From: Rhodopirellula europaea 6C
GTDB taxonomy: Bacteria; Planctomycetota; Planctomycetia; Pirellulales; Pirellulaceae
NCBI RefSeq assembly: GCF_000338295.1
Contig: NZ_ANMO01000203.1
Location: 1 to 36,347, forward strand
Direction: 5' to 3'
Length of the DNA stretch: 36,347 nt
Part shown: one piece after another, positions 1-7,784 of the stretch
Position numbering within the stretch: position 1 is the first letter of the stretch
How the letters are laid out: each line of letters opens with the position of its first letter
Made by a program: the position numbers and the translations under genes
Notes under the pieces: generated by a model
The model's database searches: none
What the model saw: the letters and a program-made list of their open reading frames with translations, nothing else
What the model was told of the DNA's origin: nothing

Positions 1-2
1 TT

Positions 3-527
3 GTGCCGTGTGTTGATCTGCCGAAAAGCGGCACCAGAAAACTGCACAACATCCTCCCTTTGCAAGGGCCGAGTAAAGCGAGAAGAGGGCAGGGCCTGAG
101 CTCTGCACTCACCCTTTCGCTTCTTCTCTTGCTCGCCGGCTGCAGCACGGACGACGCTCCCAAAACATCGAATTTTGAACACGATCACGTCGTGTCATCG
201 CACTGGCCCGAAGACCTCGCCGATTTGTCGAGCAAACTCCGCTCTCGCATCTCCGCGAACAACGATTTTTCAGACGAACCATTGCGTCATGAAATTGAAG
301 ACCTCGTCGATTGGGTGGGCGAAGTGGCCGCGGACACGAATTTGTCGGAAGCCGATTGGATTCCGCTGTACGAGAGCAGCCAAGCCGTCTCGGCAAACCT
401 GAAGGCAACGAAGGAACCGTTCTCCAACAACGACCTGAAACAAATTGAATCGCTTTGCCAACTGATCGACGCGTCGATCGCAAAAACCCCTGACCAACTC
501 GCCAGTTTGAAGGCAACCGGATCATGA
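3..527 (+). CDS. Putative lipoprotein of unknown function (5' end uncertain)
   Basis: The reading frame is open to the window edge, so the start is not certain. A GTG at 3 and a TTG at 60 are both possible. The TTG start gives a conventional signal peptide: basic residues (KARR), a leucine-rich core, then the lipobox LLAGC with the lipidated Cys at residue 28. The rest is a charged, mostly helical domain of about 125 residues with no motif I recognise, expected in the periplasm or on a membrane surface. Its TGA overlaps the ATG of the permease (ATGA, 524-527), so the two are probably translationally coupled and may work together. No enzymatic residues are evident. That it is a lipoprotein gene is fairly secure; its function is unknown. 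Confidence 0.7.
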   Translation: MPCVDLPKSGTRKLHNILPLQGPSKARRGQGLSSALTLSLLLLLAGCSTDDAPKTSNFEHDHVVSSHWPEDLADLSSKLRSRISANNDFSDEPLRHEIEDLVDWVGEVAADTNLSEADWIPLYESSQAVSANLKATKEPFSNNDLKQIESLCQLIDASIAKTPDQLASLKATGS

Positions 528-2158
528 GCCAACCGATTTCAATCATGTTGATGGGCGGACTCGTTCGCGTCCTTCAAGGCTTCGCTGCCGCGGCGCCGAC
601 GTTTCTGGTGGGCATGCTGATCGCTTCGATCATTCGGTACTACCTGGGCGACAAAGGCACGCGAAGGCTCTTCGGCGGTGACTCCCTGCGGTCACTACCA
701 CAATCGTGGTTGGTCGGAATGCTGTTGCCCGTTTGCTCGATTGGCGTGCTGCCGATTTTGCGTGAGATGCGTCGGGCGGGTGTGAAGCCTGGTGCGATGT
801 CGGCGTTCGCGCTTTCCGCTCCGTTGTTCAATCCGCTCTCGCTGCTTTACGGGCTCACGCTCAGCCGCCCGATGGTGATCCTGCTGTTCGCATTTGGTTC
901 GCTGGTCATCGTCACTGCACTGGGGTTGTTCTGGGACTCAATCGAAAAATGGTCCAACCGCAAAGAGACAGAAGATGAGCCTGCAAACCAGCATGATTCG
1001 GAAACGAACGGCACCGTTGATGCCGAATCCAAAGATCACCTGATTGGCTTGCGACGACTCGCTGCGACGTTCGTTCACTTCTCCCGAGAACTGACGGGCG
1101 TCAATCTTGCTTTGACCATGTTGGCGTTGTCTGGTCTCGCAATCCTGGCGACGGTCCTGCCATATGGAGCGATGCAGCACTCAGTGGAACGCGATGATTG
1201 GTTCGCGCCTCTCACAATGCTCGGGGTCGCGATTCCTGTATATGCGACACCGATGTTGGCAATGAGCCAACTCGGCATGATGTTCCAACATGCCAATTCC
1301 CCTGGCGCCGCGTTCACGTTGTTGATCTTGGGCACGGGCATGAACTTGGCAACACCGTTCTGGTTTGGCAAGAACTATGGATTCAAAGCCACCGCGTGCT
1401 GGACCGCTTCTTTGATAGTGATCGTGCTGGGCATTTCATACGCGATCAATCGACCACTCGTTCCGCCGGGCGTCGAACCTGCCGGGCACACACATGCCTT
1501 CGACATCTACGCCAACCCGATGTCGATTCACCACAGCCTCGGCGCAAACGCTTTGTACGATTTGGTTGTCAAGGAACTGGACTTCAGCGTCATCGCTGCG
1601 CTCTCCGCACTAGGCGTTTTTAGCCTGATTGGCATCGGCTTGCGTTTGATGAAAACCGATGAGGCTTGGTTAGTGAGCACCGCCAAAGCTGATTCGTTCG
1701 CGTCCTCTCTTTCATCGCAAGACGCACAAGCTCGAAAGGGACTCGACATCGTTGTCCCGCCGGGCGTCATCGGAGCGACCATGTTGGCGGGACTGGTCGC
1801 GATGAGCGTCGTTGCCTGCTTCGCCTACTACCCATCAGCCGATGAATGCCTGGACGAAATCAGCATGGCTCGGGCCGAATGTCTGGCAGCCGCCAATAGC
1901 GGCCAAGCCGAACACGCGTTGTACTGGTTGCCGGTTTGGGAAGACTGGAGCCGCCGGATGGAAGTCGGCACATTCATACGCACGGGCCAGATTCGGCCCT
2001 ACCAGCGGATGCAGGGCTATTTGATTCGCAAGAAGCTTGAACTGCTCGAGCACGAACTGGAACACGACCCATTTGAACTGGAAGAAACGCAACAGGTCGT
2101 GAGGAATATTCTGGCGACCAACTCCCGCTGGGTGCGGTCATTTCGGCCCGAACCGTGA
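524..2158 (+). CDS. ArsP/YraQ-like permease (DUF318 family)
   Basis: This 544-residue polytopic membrane protein resembles the ArsP_1/DUF318 permease family (PF03773, COG0701), whose best known members export organoarsenicals or are uncharacterised permeases. The N-terminal half has the family hallmark of a PVCSIGVLP turn followed by an LREMRRAG helix and an APLFNPLSLLYG segment. A second group of hydrophobic segments lies around residues 190-310 and further ones around 350-370 and 420-440. The usual CSCG motif reads CSIG, so the second Cys of the pair is missing and substrate chemistry may differ. The last 100 residues are hydrophilic and charged, unlike short family members. It overlaps the upstream lipoprotein by 4 nt. 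The substrate is unknown; family membership is by eye. Confidence 0.75.
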   Translation: MSQPISIMLMGGLVRVLQGFAAAAPTFLVGMLIASIIRYYLGDKGTRRLFGGDSLRSLPQSWLVGMLLPVCSIGVLPILREMRRAGVKPGAMSAFALSAPLFNPLSLLYGLTLSRPMVILLFAFGSLVIVTALGLFWDSIEKWSNRKETEDEPANQHDSETNGTVDAESKDHLIGLRRLAATFVHFSRELTGVNLALTMLALSGLAILATVLPYGAMQHSVERDDWFAPLTMLGVAIPVYATPMLAMSQLGMMFQHANSPGAAFTLLILGTGMNLATPFWFGKNYGFKATACWTASLIVIVLGISYAINRPLVPPGVEPAGHTHAFDIYANPMSIHHSLGANALYDLVVKELDFSVIAALSALGVFSLIGIGLRLMKTDEAWLVSTAKADSFASSLSSQDAQARKGLDIVVPPGVIGATMLAGLVAMSVVACFAYYPSADECLDEISMARAECLAAANSGQAEHALYWLPVWEDWSRRMEVGTFIRTGQIRPYQRMQGYLIRKKLELLEHELEHDPFELEETQQVVRNILATNSRWVRSFRPEP

Positions 2159-2225
2159 CAATCGCTATTGAGCGAGACTACAATCGAGGGCGGTCGGACC
2201 GGACTGACGCACCCTCTTTCTGCGG

Positions 2226-3263
2226 ATGATCCGTTTCATGTTGGTAGTCAAAAAAAGCAAACCCCGTGCCTTCACGCTGGTCGAACTGCTGGTGGTCATC
2301 TCGATCATTGGCGTTCTGGTGGCGATGTTGCTGCCTGCCGTTCAATCGGCACGCGAAGCCGCACGCAGCACCGATTGCAAGAATCGCATTCGACAGTTGG
2401 CACTTGCCACGCACATGCACCACGACGTGCTCGGCTACTTTCCGCCGGCACGATATGAATCGCGTCCAGACGCGAATCCCGCCGACCAATGCGGCCTGGA
2501 AACTCCCACGTGGCTGGCCCGTGTGATGCCTTATATCGAGCAAGCCTCGCTCGGTAGCCAATGGGATTTTTCCAAACCCTGGCATCGACACCCCGAGAAC
2601 GTTCGAACGGTCGTTCCTGACATTTTCCTCTGCCCCTCACGACGCTCAGGAACACAACCAACCGGCACTCGGGAACTCCGTTCAACAGAAACCGGCGGTG
2701 GCGGTCGGCTACCTTGCGGTTGCCCACTTCCACCACGTCCTAGTGATGTATCAGTGAATGTCGAAGGAGCCCTTTGCGACTACGCCGGCAACCATGGCGA
2801 CTTGTCGCCGGGCGCGACCGGAGCTCCCACCGACTTTTACTATGGCGGAAATGGAACGGGCGTCATCATCAGTGTGCGACCGGAGTGCAAAGAAGGCAAA
2901 GCAATCGCACCGTCCGATCGCATTCGCATGGCTTCTGTCACCGATGGAACGTCGAGCACGTTTCTGTTTGGCGAAAAGTATGTTCCGCTTGATCGCCTCG
3001 CGAAATTCCCCGAAGACTCACCCGCCTACGATGGCGACCACCTGCCGGCATCCAGTCGCCTGGCAGGTCCTGGCTTGAGACTAGCCAACGGGCCCAGCGA
3101 TGTTCTCGCCGACATGTTTTCGTTTGGAAGTTGGCATCCCGCCGGCGTTCATTTCGCTTTGGTCGATGGCAGCGTGCGTATGTACAACCCGTTCACGGAT
3201 ACCAAGGTCCTGGGCTCGCTTGCCAACCGCCGTGACGCCCGAGTGGTGGAACTGGAACAATGA
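2226..3263 (+). CDS. DUF1559 domain protein with prepilin-type N-terminus
   Basis: The protein starts with a short basic leader followed by AFTLVELLVVISIIGVL, the type IV prepilin cleavage/methylation signal with the conserved Glu at +5, and then a long hydrophobic helix. The following segment (LPAVQSAREAARSTDC) and the C-terminal motif around HPAGVHFALVDGSVR are the diagnostic ends of DUF1559 (PF07596), a family greatly expanded in planctomycetes. Length (345 aa) is typical. These pseudopilin-like proteins are thought to be processed by a prepilin peptidase and exposed on the cell envelope; their individual roles are unknown. The stop overlaps the start of the next lipoprotein gene (ATGA), a common planctomycete pairing. 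Start ATG 2226 is used; a second ATG (residue 5) is closer to the leader. Confidence 0.92.
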   Translation: MIRFMLVVKKSKPRAFTLVELLVVISIIGVLVAMLLPAVQSAREAARSTDCKNRIRQLALATHMHHDVLGYFPPARYESRPDANPADQCGLETPTWLARVMPYIEQASLGSQWDFSKPWHRHPENVRTVVPDIFLCPSRRSGTQPTGTRELRSTETGGGGRLPCGCPLPPRPSDVSVNVEGALCDYAGNHGDLSPGATGAPTDFYYGGNGTGVIISVRPECKEGKAIAPSDRIRMASVTDGTSSTFLFGEKYVPLDRLAKFPEDSPAYDGDHLPASSRLAGPGLRLANGPSDVLADMFSFGSWHPAGVHFALVDGSVRMYNPFTDTKVLGSLANRRDARVVELEQ

Positions 3264-3664
3264 TTCATTTCAGATTGGCGTTGCTGTTGTTGGTGGCGAC
3301 ACTATCGGGTTGCTCAAGCCAACAACCTGCCACGGGAATCGTGGAGTACACCGACGGTGATCCGGTGCAGTCCGGAAGCATTGAATTTCGCTCACTCAAA
3401 ACAGGAGATCGTTACGCCGGAAAAATCGCGAGCGATAGAGCATTCACGCTACGCGACCAAGACGGGAACGAATCTCTTCCCCCTGGCGATTATGAAATTG
3501 TCGTCGTGCAAATCGTGATGACGGAAGACGTCGCCGCCGCGGATCATCAGCATGGGAGGACCGTTCCACGACGCTACGCCGACTACTACACCAGCGACTT
3601 GCGATATTCCAACCAAGCTAATCGTACAACGCTCATCCGTGTAGAACTCGACCCGACTCATTAG
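3260..3664 (+). CDS. Small lipoprotein, DUF1559 partner type
   Basis: This 134-residue protein has a clear lipoprotein signal: basic/hydrophobic N-terminus and lipobox TLSGC with Cys18. The mature part begins GIVEYTDGDPVQSGSIEF, a pattern (G-V-Y-DG-PV-G-I-F) seen in the beta-sandwich, carboxypeptidase-regulatory-like lipoproteins that planctomycetes often encode next to DUF1559 genes, followed by an LPPGDYEIVV strand. It overlaps the DUF1559 gene by 4 nt and presumably acts with it at the cell envelope. There is no catalytic motif. The region after residue 95 (HQHGRTVPRRYADYYTSDL) is typical of the group. Function unknown. Confidence 0.82.
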   Translation: MIHFRLALLLLVATLSGCSSQQPATGIVEYTDGDPVQSGSIEFRSLKTGDRYAGKIASDRAFTLRDQDGNESLPPGDYEIVVVQIVMTEDVAAADHQHGRTVPRRYADYYTSDLRYSNQANRTTLIRVELDPTH

Positions 3665-3978
3665 TTCGAACCGCATATGGCACGCACCTATCGAAAGCCA
3701 TGGTTGCTTCCAAGCCGCGATGCAACATAGTCCTGACGATGCCAACCATGCGTGGTCAAAATGCCAGCATTGCCCCCGAACTCGTCAGCCTCGCATCCAG
3801 TATCTGTTTGACACTTAGCGAAATCTGATGGCGCAATCTCGAACTCGGATGCTATGAAGTGATGAGGAATGCCATCACTCAGTATCGATACAAGAAGGTG
3901 TTCGCAGCGCACGGGACAGCACCATGTTTGGGGCTGTTTCCTGACATGGTGTAGTGCACTGATCCCACGGACACTTCC
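3665..3978. other. Intergenic stretch without a recognisable gene
   Basis: Between the small lipoprotein stop and the IS3 remnant I see no reading frame with recognisable protein character. A minus-strand frame stays open across 3688-4143, but it is antisense to the recognisable transposase tail at its start and has no motif. The stretch may hold decayed element DNA. Confidence 0.4.
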
Positions 3979-4134
3979 GATTCGTGTAAGTTTCTGTGGC
4001 TTGACGACGCAAAGAAGAAGATCGAAGCTTGGCGAGTTAACTACAACGAACATCGACCCCACAGTGCTTTGGGCAACCTGGCCCAAAAACTTCGCTTCAT
4101 CTGGCCGGGCGTGCCCGGCCAGATGAAGCTCTGA
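3979..4134 (+). pseudogene. IS3-family transposase OrfB, C-terminal remnant
   Basis: Read in the frame of 3979, the translation contains LDDAKKKIEAWRVNYNEHR followed by PHSALGNL, the very conserved end of the integrase (rve_3) core of IS3-family OrfB, which includes the DDE glutamate region and the final PHSALG motif. The frame ends at TGA 4132-4134. Everything upstream in the same frame is unrelated, so only about 50 codons remain and there is no start. The usual tail (a P-EF-A motif) is replaced here by sequence encoded by a perfect hairpin. This is a dead fragment of an insertion sequence. Confidence 0.85.
4094..4129. repeat. Perfect 17-bp inverted repeat (hairpin)
   Basis: GCTTCATCTGGCCGGGC (4094-4110) is followed by a GT centre and then its exact reverse complement (4113-4129). 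The stem is GC-rich and would form a strong cruciform or RNA hairpin. It lies inside the last codons of the IS3 transposase remnant. It is not followed by a T-run, so it is not a typical intrinsic terminator. It could be a REP-like repeat or part of the element's own end. Confidence 0.85.
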
Positions 4135-4232
4135 TTCTCTCACTGGCCCTGTATCAGGAAAGGGAAGCAGGTCACTGAATGCAGCAATCTGCGATCACTT
4201 CTATCGCACTGTTCACCCGTCGAACGCGGCGG

Positions 4233-4598
4233 CTATTTAAATGGAGCGTCAACCAAGAGTCGAGTGATCAATGAACGGATCACCTCCTCGTTCAAGTCAT
4301 CTAGATGAAAGACGTCGAATGGCTGAACACGTCCACCCTTGAACATCTCCACCGCCATCTGATTTCCGTTCGGTTTGAAAACAATGCCGAATCGATGTTT
4401 CGTGCTATTCGATCGCATCGACCACAGAGTCAAACCGATTCCAAGACCGGTCAATCTGCGGTGCCACTCGATTGACGCGTTTGCTTTCCCCGCTTCCTCG
4501 ATTTCACTTCGACACCGCGACAGCACGTTATGGATCAAGCCATGAACGGCGACACTGGTGTCTGACAAGCTATCGGCAGATTTTTCATCGTTTTGCAC
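4233..4598 (-). CDS. Hypothetical protein, paralogue of the adjacent upstream gene
   Basis: This 121-residue soluble protein belongs to no family I recognise. It aligns through its whole length with the product of 4650-5012. Shared features are an N-terminal helix with pattern L-(I/V)-x-x-V-L-x-(R/K)-C-(R/Q)-(S/A)-E-I-x-x-A-G, a central region with a glycine-rich strand, an aromatic/hydrophobic strand (GIVFKP versus SIWFFP), and a C-terminal FD-x-DDL-(N/D)-E signature followed by a helix containing LITRLL or VSRFIS. No signal peptide or membrane segment is present, so it is probably cytosolic. The two genes are in tandem, 51 bp apart, indicating duplication. The gene sits next to IS debris, in an accessory-looking region. 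Confidence 0.6.
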   Translation of the reverse strand: MQNDEKSADSLSDTSVAVHGLIHNVLSRCRSEIEEAGKANASIEWHRRLTGLGIGLTLWSMRSNSTKHRFGIVFKPNGNQMAVEMFKGGRVQPFDVFHLDDLNEEVIRSLITRLLVDAPFK

Positions 4599-4649
4599 GC
4601 GTGTTCTTTTGGCTTCCGCTGTGGTTTGAGAAGAATTTGCAGGTGGTTG

Positions 4650-5012
4650 TTAAATCAGTTCGCTGATGAAGCGAGACACGTGCTCCCAGATAAACCGTTC
4701 GTCAAGATCATCGGTGTCGAAATAACTCAGAGCACGCTCTTTGTGGGAAAAGCAGGACTCGATGGCCACCAGATCAACATCAGGAAAAAACCAAATGCTA
4801 GAAGGCTTGCCTGCCCCCGCTGGCTCCGGGTGACGAACTATTAGCCCATACCCTCGAACATTCCGCTTGACGATTGACTCAACAGCAGCACGCCATTCAC
4901 CGGCCGAATTGATCTCGGCCTGACACTTTTCCAAAACAGCCGAAACAAGCATGTCCGGAGATTTCTTGGATACGTCCACTCTTCGTACATCGATTTCGTT
5001 GCGGTCTCTCAT
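4650..5012 (-). CDS. Hypothetical protein, tandem paralogue
   Basis: The frame is open up to 5123, but alignment with the neighbouring paralogue (4233-4598) favours the ATG at 5012, which leaves equal-length N-termini (about 26 residues before the conserved helix). The protein, about 120 residues, carries the shared pattern VLEKCQAEINSAG and the C-terminal FDTDDLDE motif followed by a helix. Residues between the two motifs differ strongly, with a distinct GAGKP-containing insertion. No catalytic motif, signal peptide or membrane helix is visible. No Shine-Dalgarno sequence is evident, which is common in planctomycetes. The function is unknown; the tandem arrangement suggests a pair such as two subunits or allelic variants of an accessory system. 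Confidence 0.55.
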   Translation of the reverse strand: MRDRNEIDVRRVDVSKKSPDMLVSAVLEKCQAEINSAGEWRAAVESIVKRNVRGYGLIVRHPEPAGAGKPSSIWFFPDVDLVAIESCFSHKERALSYFDTDDLDERFIWEHVSRFISELI

Positions 5013-5123
5013 GTGATCGAAGAAAGCTGTTGTGAGCGATTGATTACGTTCTACTTGCGGAACTAGCAACTGTCGGGCCAACCGGCCATGTCCTCTGCAG
5101 ATCGACAATCGAGCAGCGATCAC

Positions 5124-5600
5124 CTCTCAGTTGCACTTCAACACTTCTACCCAGGCTCACCAACGCGACGTCACGTCGCACCATTGCCGGTCAGACCGCA
5201 GGTGACTGGTCGACCAACGGAATGCGGCGAGATGCAGAGAATGCAAATGGAGCCTGACGGAGTCGGGGCACGACTCCGCCAGGCAAACTCGGCGACATGG
5301 GGCGCATGGTCGCCAAGTGTTCGCGAAAGGCGGAAAGCACCGCGGTGCCATGTACCATACGCACCTATCAAGCCCTGGGGATCATTGACAACCGGCGGAC
5401 ACTCATAGGCGACGTCTGCGACCGCACGCGAAGGCCACTCAACCGATGATACCGGGCCGATGACACCGGGCCGAACACGAAAAGATCCAATCGTCCTGAT
5501 TCGTAACTCCGTGTTGATTCCCACGCACCGAGTCCCTCTCGAAAAAGCGTCGCGTGAATGAGGCCTGGTATAAAAATCAAGACAACGAGCGGCCCGGCGT
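5124..5600. other. Stretch without a supportable gene; short 14-bp tandem repeat
   Basis: Several frames are open here on both strands but none has a recognisable motif or convincing start. A 14-bp unit CCGATGAYACCGGG occurs twice in direct tandem (5443-5456 and 5457-5470, one mismatch). The stretch continues the degenerate accessory DNA begun at the IS3 fragment. Confidence 0.4.
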
Positions 5601-6269
5601 TTGCTACCCAAGACGCCACCTGATGCGGGGCTCCGCAGGCTGCTGTTCAAGCAACCGATTCCGCGAAGGGACACCGTTGAACAAGCAGCAGCACACCTTC
5701 AAGAACGACGATCTGAGCACCGGGAAACGCATCGAAACGCCGTTCACCAACAGGAGGGGATCAGTCGAAACGGACTTTGGCTTGAAGTCTTCCAGCGGAC
5801 TTTGCGTGGAATGGATCATCAACAAGCATGGACTAAGATGCCGACGAAACGCTGTGACCGATGTTCGGCTCAAACGACATCTCTCGAAACGAGGAATAAG
5901 CCTTCCGGTTTGGCTAAACGGCCCGGCACCGTTCTCGCACTGGATTTCTCGATTCGAACAACAAAGTCGGCCGGCAACTTCTCGATGAGTACGACGCTGA
6001 CTACGGGGCCGATCAATCCTAGATTCCGGACGCGCATGACCATCGCATTCGAAGCCGACCGACGGGATCGCGGGCAAGAATGGAAATTCCCCGCGAGTGA
6101 CCTGACGATTGCATTGGTTGCTCGATTGAATGGAGTTGGTGTTGAGCGACGGGCGTTCTCGGGGAACTTCATGAGTGTTTCGAGAGAGCACCTTGAGCAG
6201 AACCGGCGATCTCATTCCTCTGACCGCGTTTACAACATTCGGAACTTCACGTTAGTACGAGAAGACTAG
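5601..6269 (+). CDS. Doubtful ORF, unknown (222 codons)
   Basis: This is a long frame ending 9 nt before the antiporter start. The translation is very rich in Arg, Thr and Ser, lacks a signal peptide or membrane segment and has no motif I recognise. The second half (from about residue 110) looks more protein-like, with alternating hydrophobic residues around FPASDLTIALVARLNG. An overlapping minus-strand frame (5604-6215) is of comparable length, so neither can be preferred on length alone. It may be a decayed gene. It is listed so that the stretch is not left blank. Confidence 0.25.
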   Translation: MLPKTPPDAGLRRLLFKQPIPRRDTVEQAAAHLQERRSEHRETHRNAVHQQEGISRNGLWLEVFQRTLRGMDHQQAWTKMPTKRCDRCSAQTTSLETRNKPSGLAKRPGTVLALDFSIRTTKSAGNFSMSTTLTTGPINPRFRTRMTIAFEADRRDRGQEWKFPASDLTIALVARLNGVGVERRAFSGNFMSVSREHLEQNRRSHSSDRVYNIRNFTLVRED

Positions 6270-6278
6270 GATGCAACG

Positions 6279-7538
6279 ATGAGTATCGAACCGGTGACCG
6301 CTTGGTCGCTCCTCTCTGGGCTGATCTTTCTACTTTCTGCGTTGGGTCGAGGGCCGATGCGACGTTGGCCGGTGTCGATGCCAGCAATCTTCTTGCTGGT
6401 CGGTGCTGCCATCGGACCATGGGGTCTAGGGTTACTCGATTTCGAATTGATCAAGCATGTCAAAGTGGTGGAATCGGTGTCCGAAGTCGCCGTCCTGATC
6501 AGTTTGTTAACAGCAGGATTGCAACTCAAACCACAATGGCACCACTACTTGAGGGCACCCATTCCAATGGCATCCGTGACGATGGTCGTTACGATCGCTG
6601 GAGTCGCTGTGGTCGGGATGATGATGCTGGACTTGCCCCTGGGAGCCGCCATCTTGCTGGGAGCGGTTCTTGCGCCGACGGATCCAGTGCTGGCGAGTGA
6701 CGTTCAGGTCAAACACCATCAAGACACTGATCGATTGCGATTCGCGCTCACCGGCGAAGCTGGACTCAATGATGGAGCCGCTTTTCCATTCATTATGCTT
6801 GGACTGGGACTGCTCGGGCACCATCAGCTTGGCGAATACGGTTGGCGTTGGATCACGGTTGATCTTTTTTGGGCCACCACAGCAGGACTTGGTGTCGGTT
6901 GGGTGAGTGGTTACTCGGTCAGCCGCGTCGCAGTATGGATCAGACGCCAAGCTAATTCGCCTGCCGCCTGCGAAGAAGCACTGACCCTGGGGTTGATCGG
7001 GCTGAGCTATGGGGCAGCACTTTTGCTGCACGCTTACGGATTTTTGGCTGTCTTTGCCGCAGGCGTCGCGATGAGACGTTACGCGGAACGTCAATCCGAT
7101 GACGAGCAGCCTGACAAGCTGATGCACACGGTGACCGAAGTGAATGACCAATTTGGCCATATCATCGAAGTCGCCGTCGTCGTGCTGGTGGGTGTTCTCG
7201 CAACCTCCTACTGGACGATGACAAGCGACTGGTGGATTGCGATGCTCGTATTCTTCCTGTTCCGACCATTCGGGGTGTTGCTCGCACTGGCAACCAAAGA
7301 CATTCGCTTCTCGCAAAAAATCCTGATCTCTCTTTTTGGCATTCGCGGAATCGGATCGCTCTACTACCTGAGCTACGCGATCAGTCACGGGTTGGAGGAG
7401 CCCATAGCCAACCGACTCACGGGAATCGTTCTCACCACAATCACGCTTTCCATCATGATCCACAGCAATGCTGCATCCCTGATGATGCGAAGGTATGCAG
7501 AAAAAGACGACACCAAAACAAGTGCTGCCAGCAACTGA
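6279..7538 (+). CDS. Cation:proton antiporter, CPA1 family (Na+/H+ exchanger type)
   Basis: The 419-residue polytopic protein has about 12 hydrophobic segments. It carries the CPA1 hallmarks: an LLTAGLQL segment (helix 3 region), APTDPVLA around residues 132-139, and GEAGLNDGAAFPF around 159-171, which contains the Asn-Asp pair expected for electroneutral CPA1 exchange. A later RGIGSLYYL segment matches the conserved arginine helix. These proteins exchange Na+ or K+ for protons across the cytoplasmic membrane and support pH and salt homeostasis. It stands alone, 9 nt after a doubtful ORF. The C-terminal cytosolic tail is very short (about 15 residues), so there is no regulatory domain. Ion specificity cannot be read from the sequence. 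Confidence 0.9.
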   Translation: MSIEPVTAWSLLSGLIFLLSALGRGPMRRWPVSMPAIFLLVGAAIGPWGLGLLDFELIKHVKVVESVSEVAVLISLLTAGLQLKPQWHHYLRAPIPMASVTMVVTIAGVAVVGMMMLDLPLGAAILLGAVLAPTDPVLASDVQVKHHQDTDRLRFALTGEAGLNDGAAFPFIMLGLGLLGHHQLGEYGWRWITVDLFWATTAGLGVGWVSGYSVSRVAVWIRRQANSPAACEEALTLGLIGLSYGAALLLHAYGFLAVFAAGVAMRRYAERQSDDEQPDKLMHTVTEVNDQFGHIIEVAVVVLVGVLATSYWTMTSDWWIAMLVFFLFRPFGVLLALATKDIRFSQKILISLFGIRGIGSLYYLSYAISHGLEEPIANRLTGIVLTTITLSIMIHSNAASLMMRRYAEKDDTKTSAASN

Positions 7539-7545
7539 TAGCTTT

Positions 7546-7784
7546 TCAATCCAAGCCTCGAATGGGTTGCAAGTCCGAATGCGATTCGTTCGACACCGCT
7601 TCGCCATCTCTTTCTCCATCCAAGATTGCGTCGCTCCGACGGCTGCAGGGAGGCGGACAGTTCTCGTCATCAAGTGCTTCGCAAAAGAAAAGCGTCGCGT
7701 CGCCCTTTGGAGTGAGGCGGGCCAAGGTACCTTGGTTGGAAATTCCCAGCAGAATTCCAAAATGAACCAAAGAGATAGAAGCAA
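7546..7784. repeat. Possible planctomycete dispersed intergenic sequence
   Basis: The minus-strand frame through this spacer reads RLTPKGDATLFFCEALDDE, and another minus frame reads RATRRFSFAKHLMTRT. From memory, very similar phrases recur as short hypothetical proteins in Rhodopirellula genomes, which would suggest a dispersed repeat rather than a gene. This rests on recall only. No stable gene, terminator or promoter is evident here. Confidence 0.3.

Larger units (their letters stand above)
3979..4174 (+). mobile_element. Right-end fragment of an IS3-family element
   Basis: The transposase remnant is followed about 40 bp later by AGGGAAGCAGGTCA (4161-4174), resembling the terminal inverted repeat of IS3-family members, which commonly end in ...GGTCA. 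No left end or OrfA could be found upstream, so most of the element is lost. The exact terminus and any target duplication cannot be fixed without the family consensus. Confidence 0.6.

Noticed and set aside
4094-4129. Intrinsic terminator
   Set aside because: The stem is perfect, but no T-run follows and it lies inside a transposase remnant.
3688-4143. Minus-strand frame of 151 codons
   Set aside because: Its first 50 codons are antisense to the clearly recognisable IS3 transposase tail.
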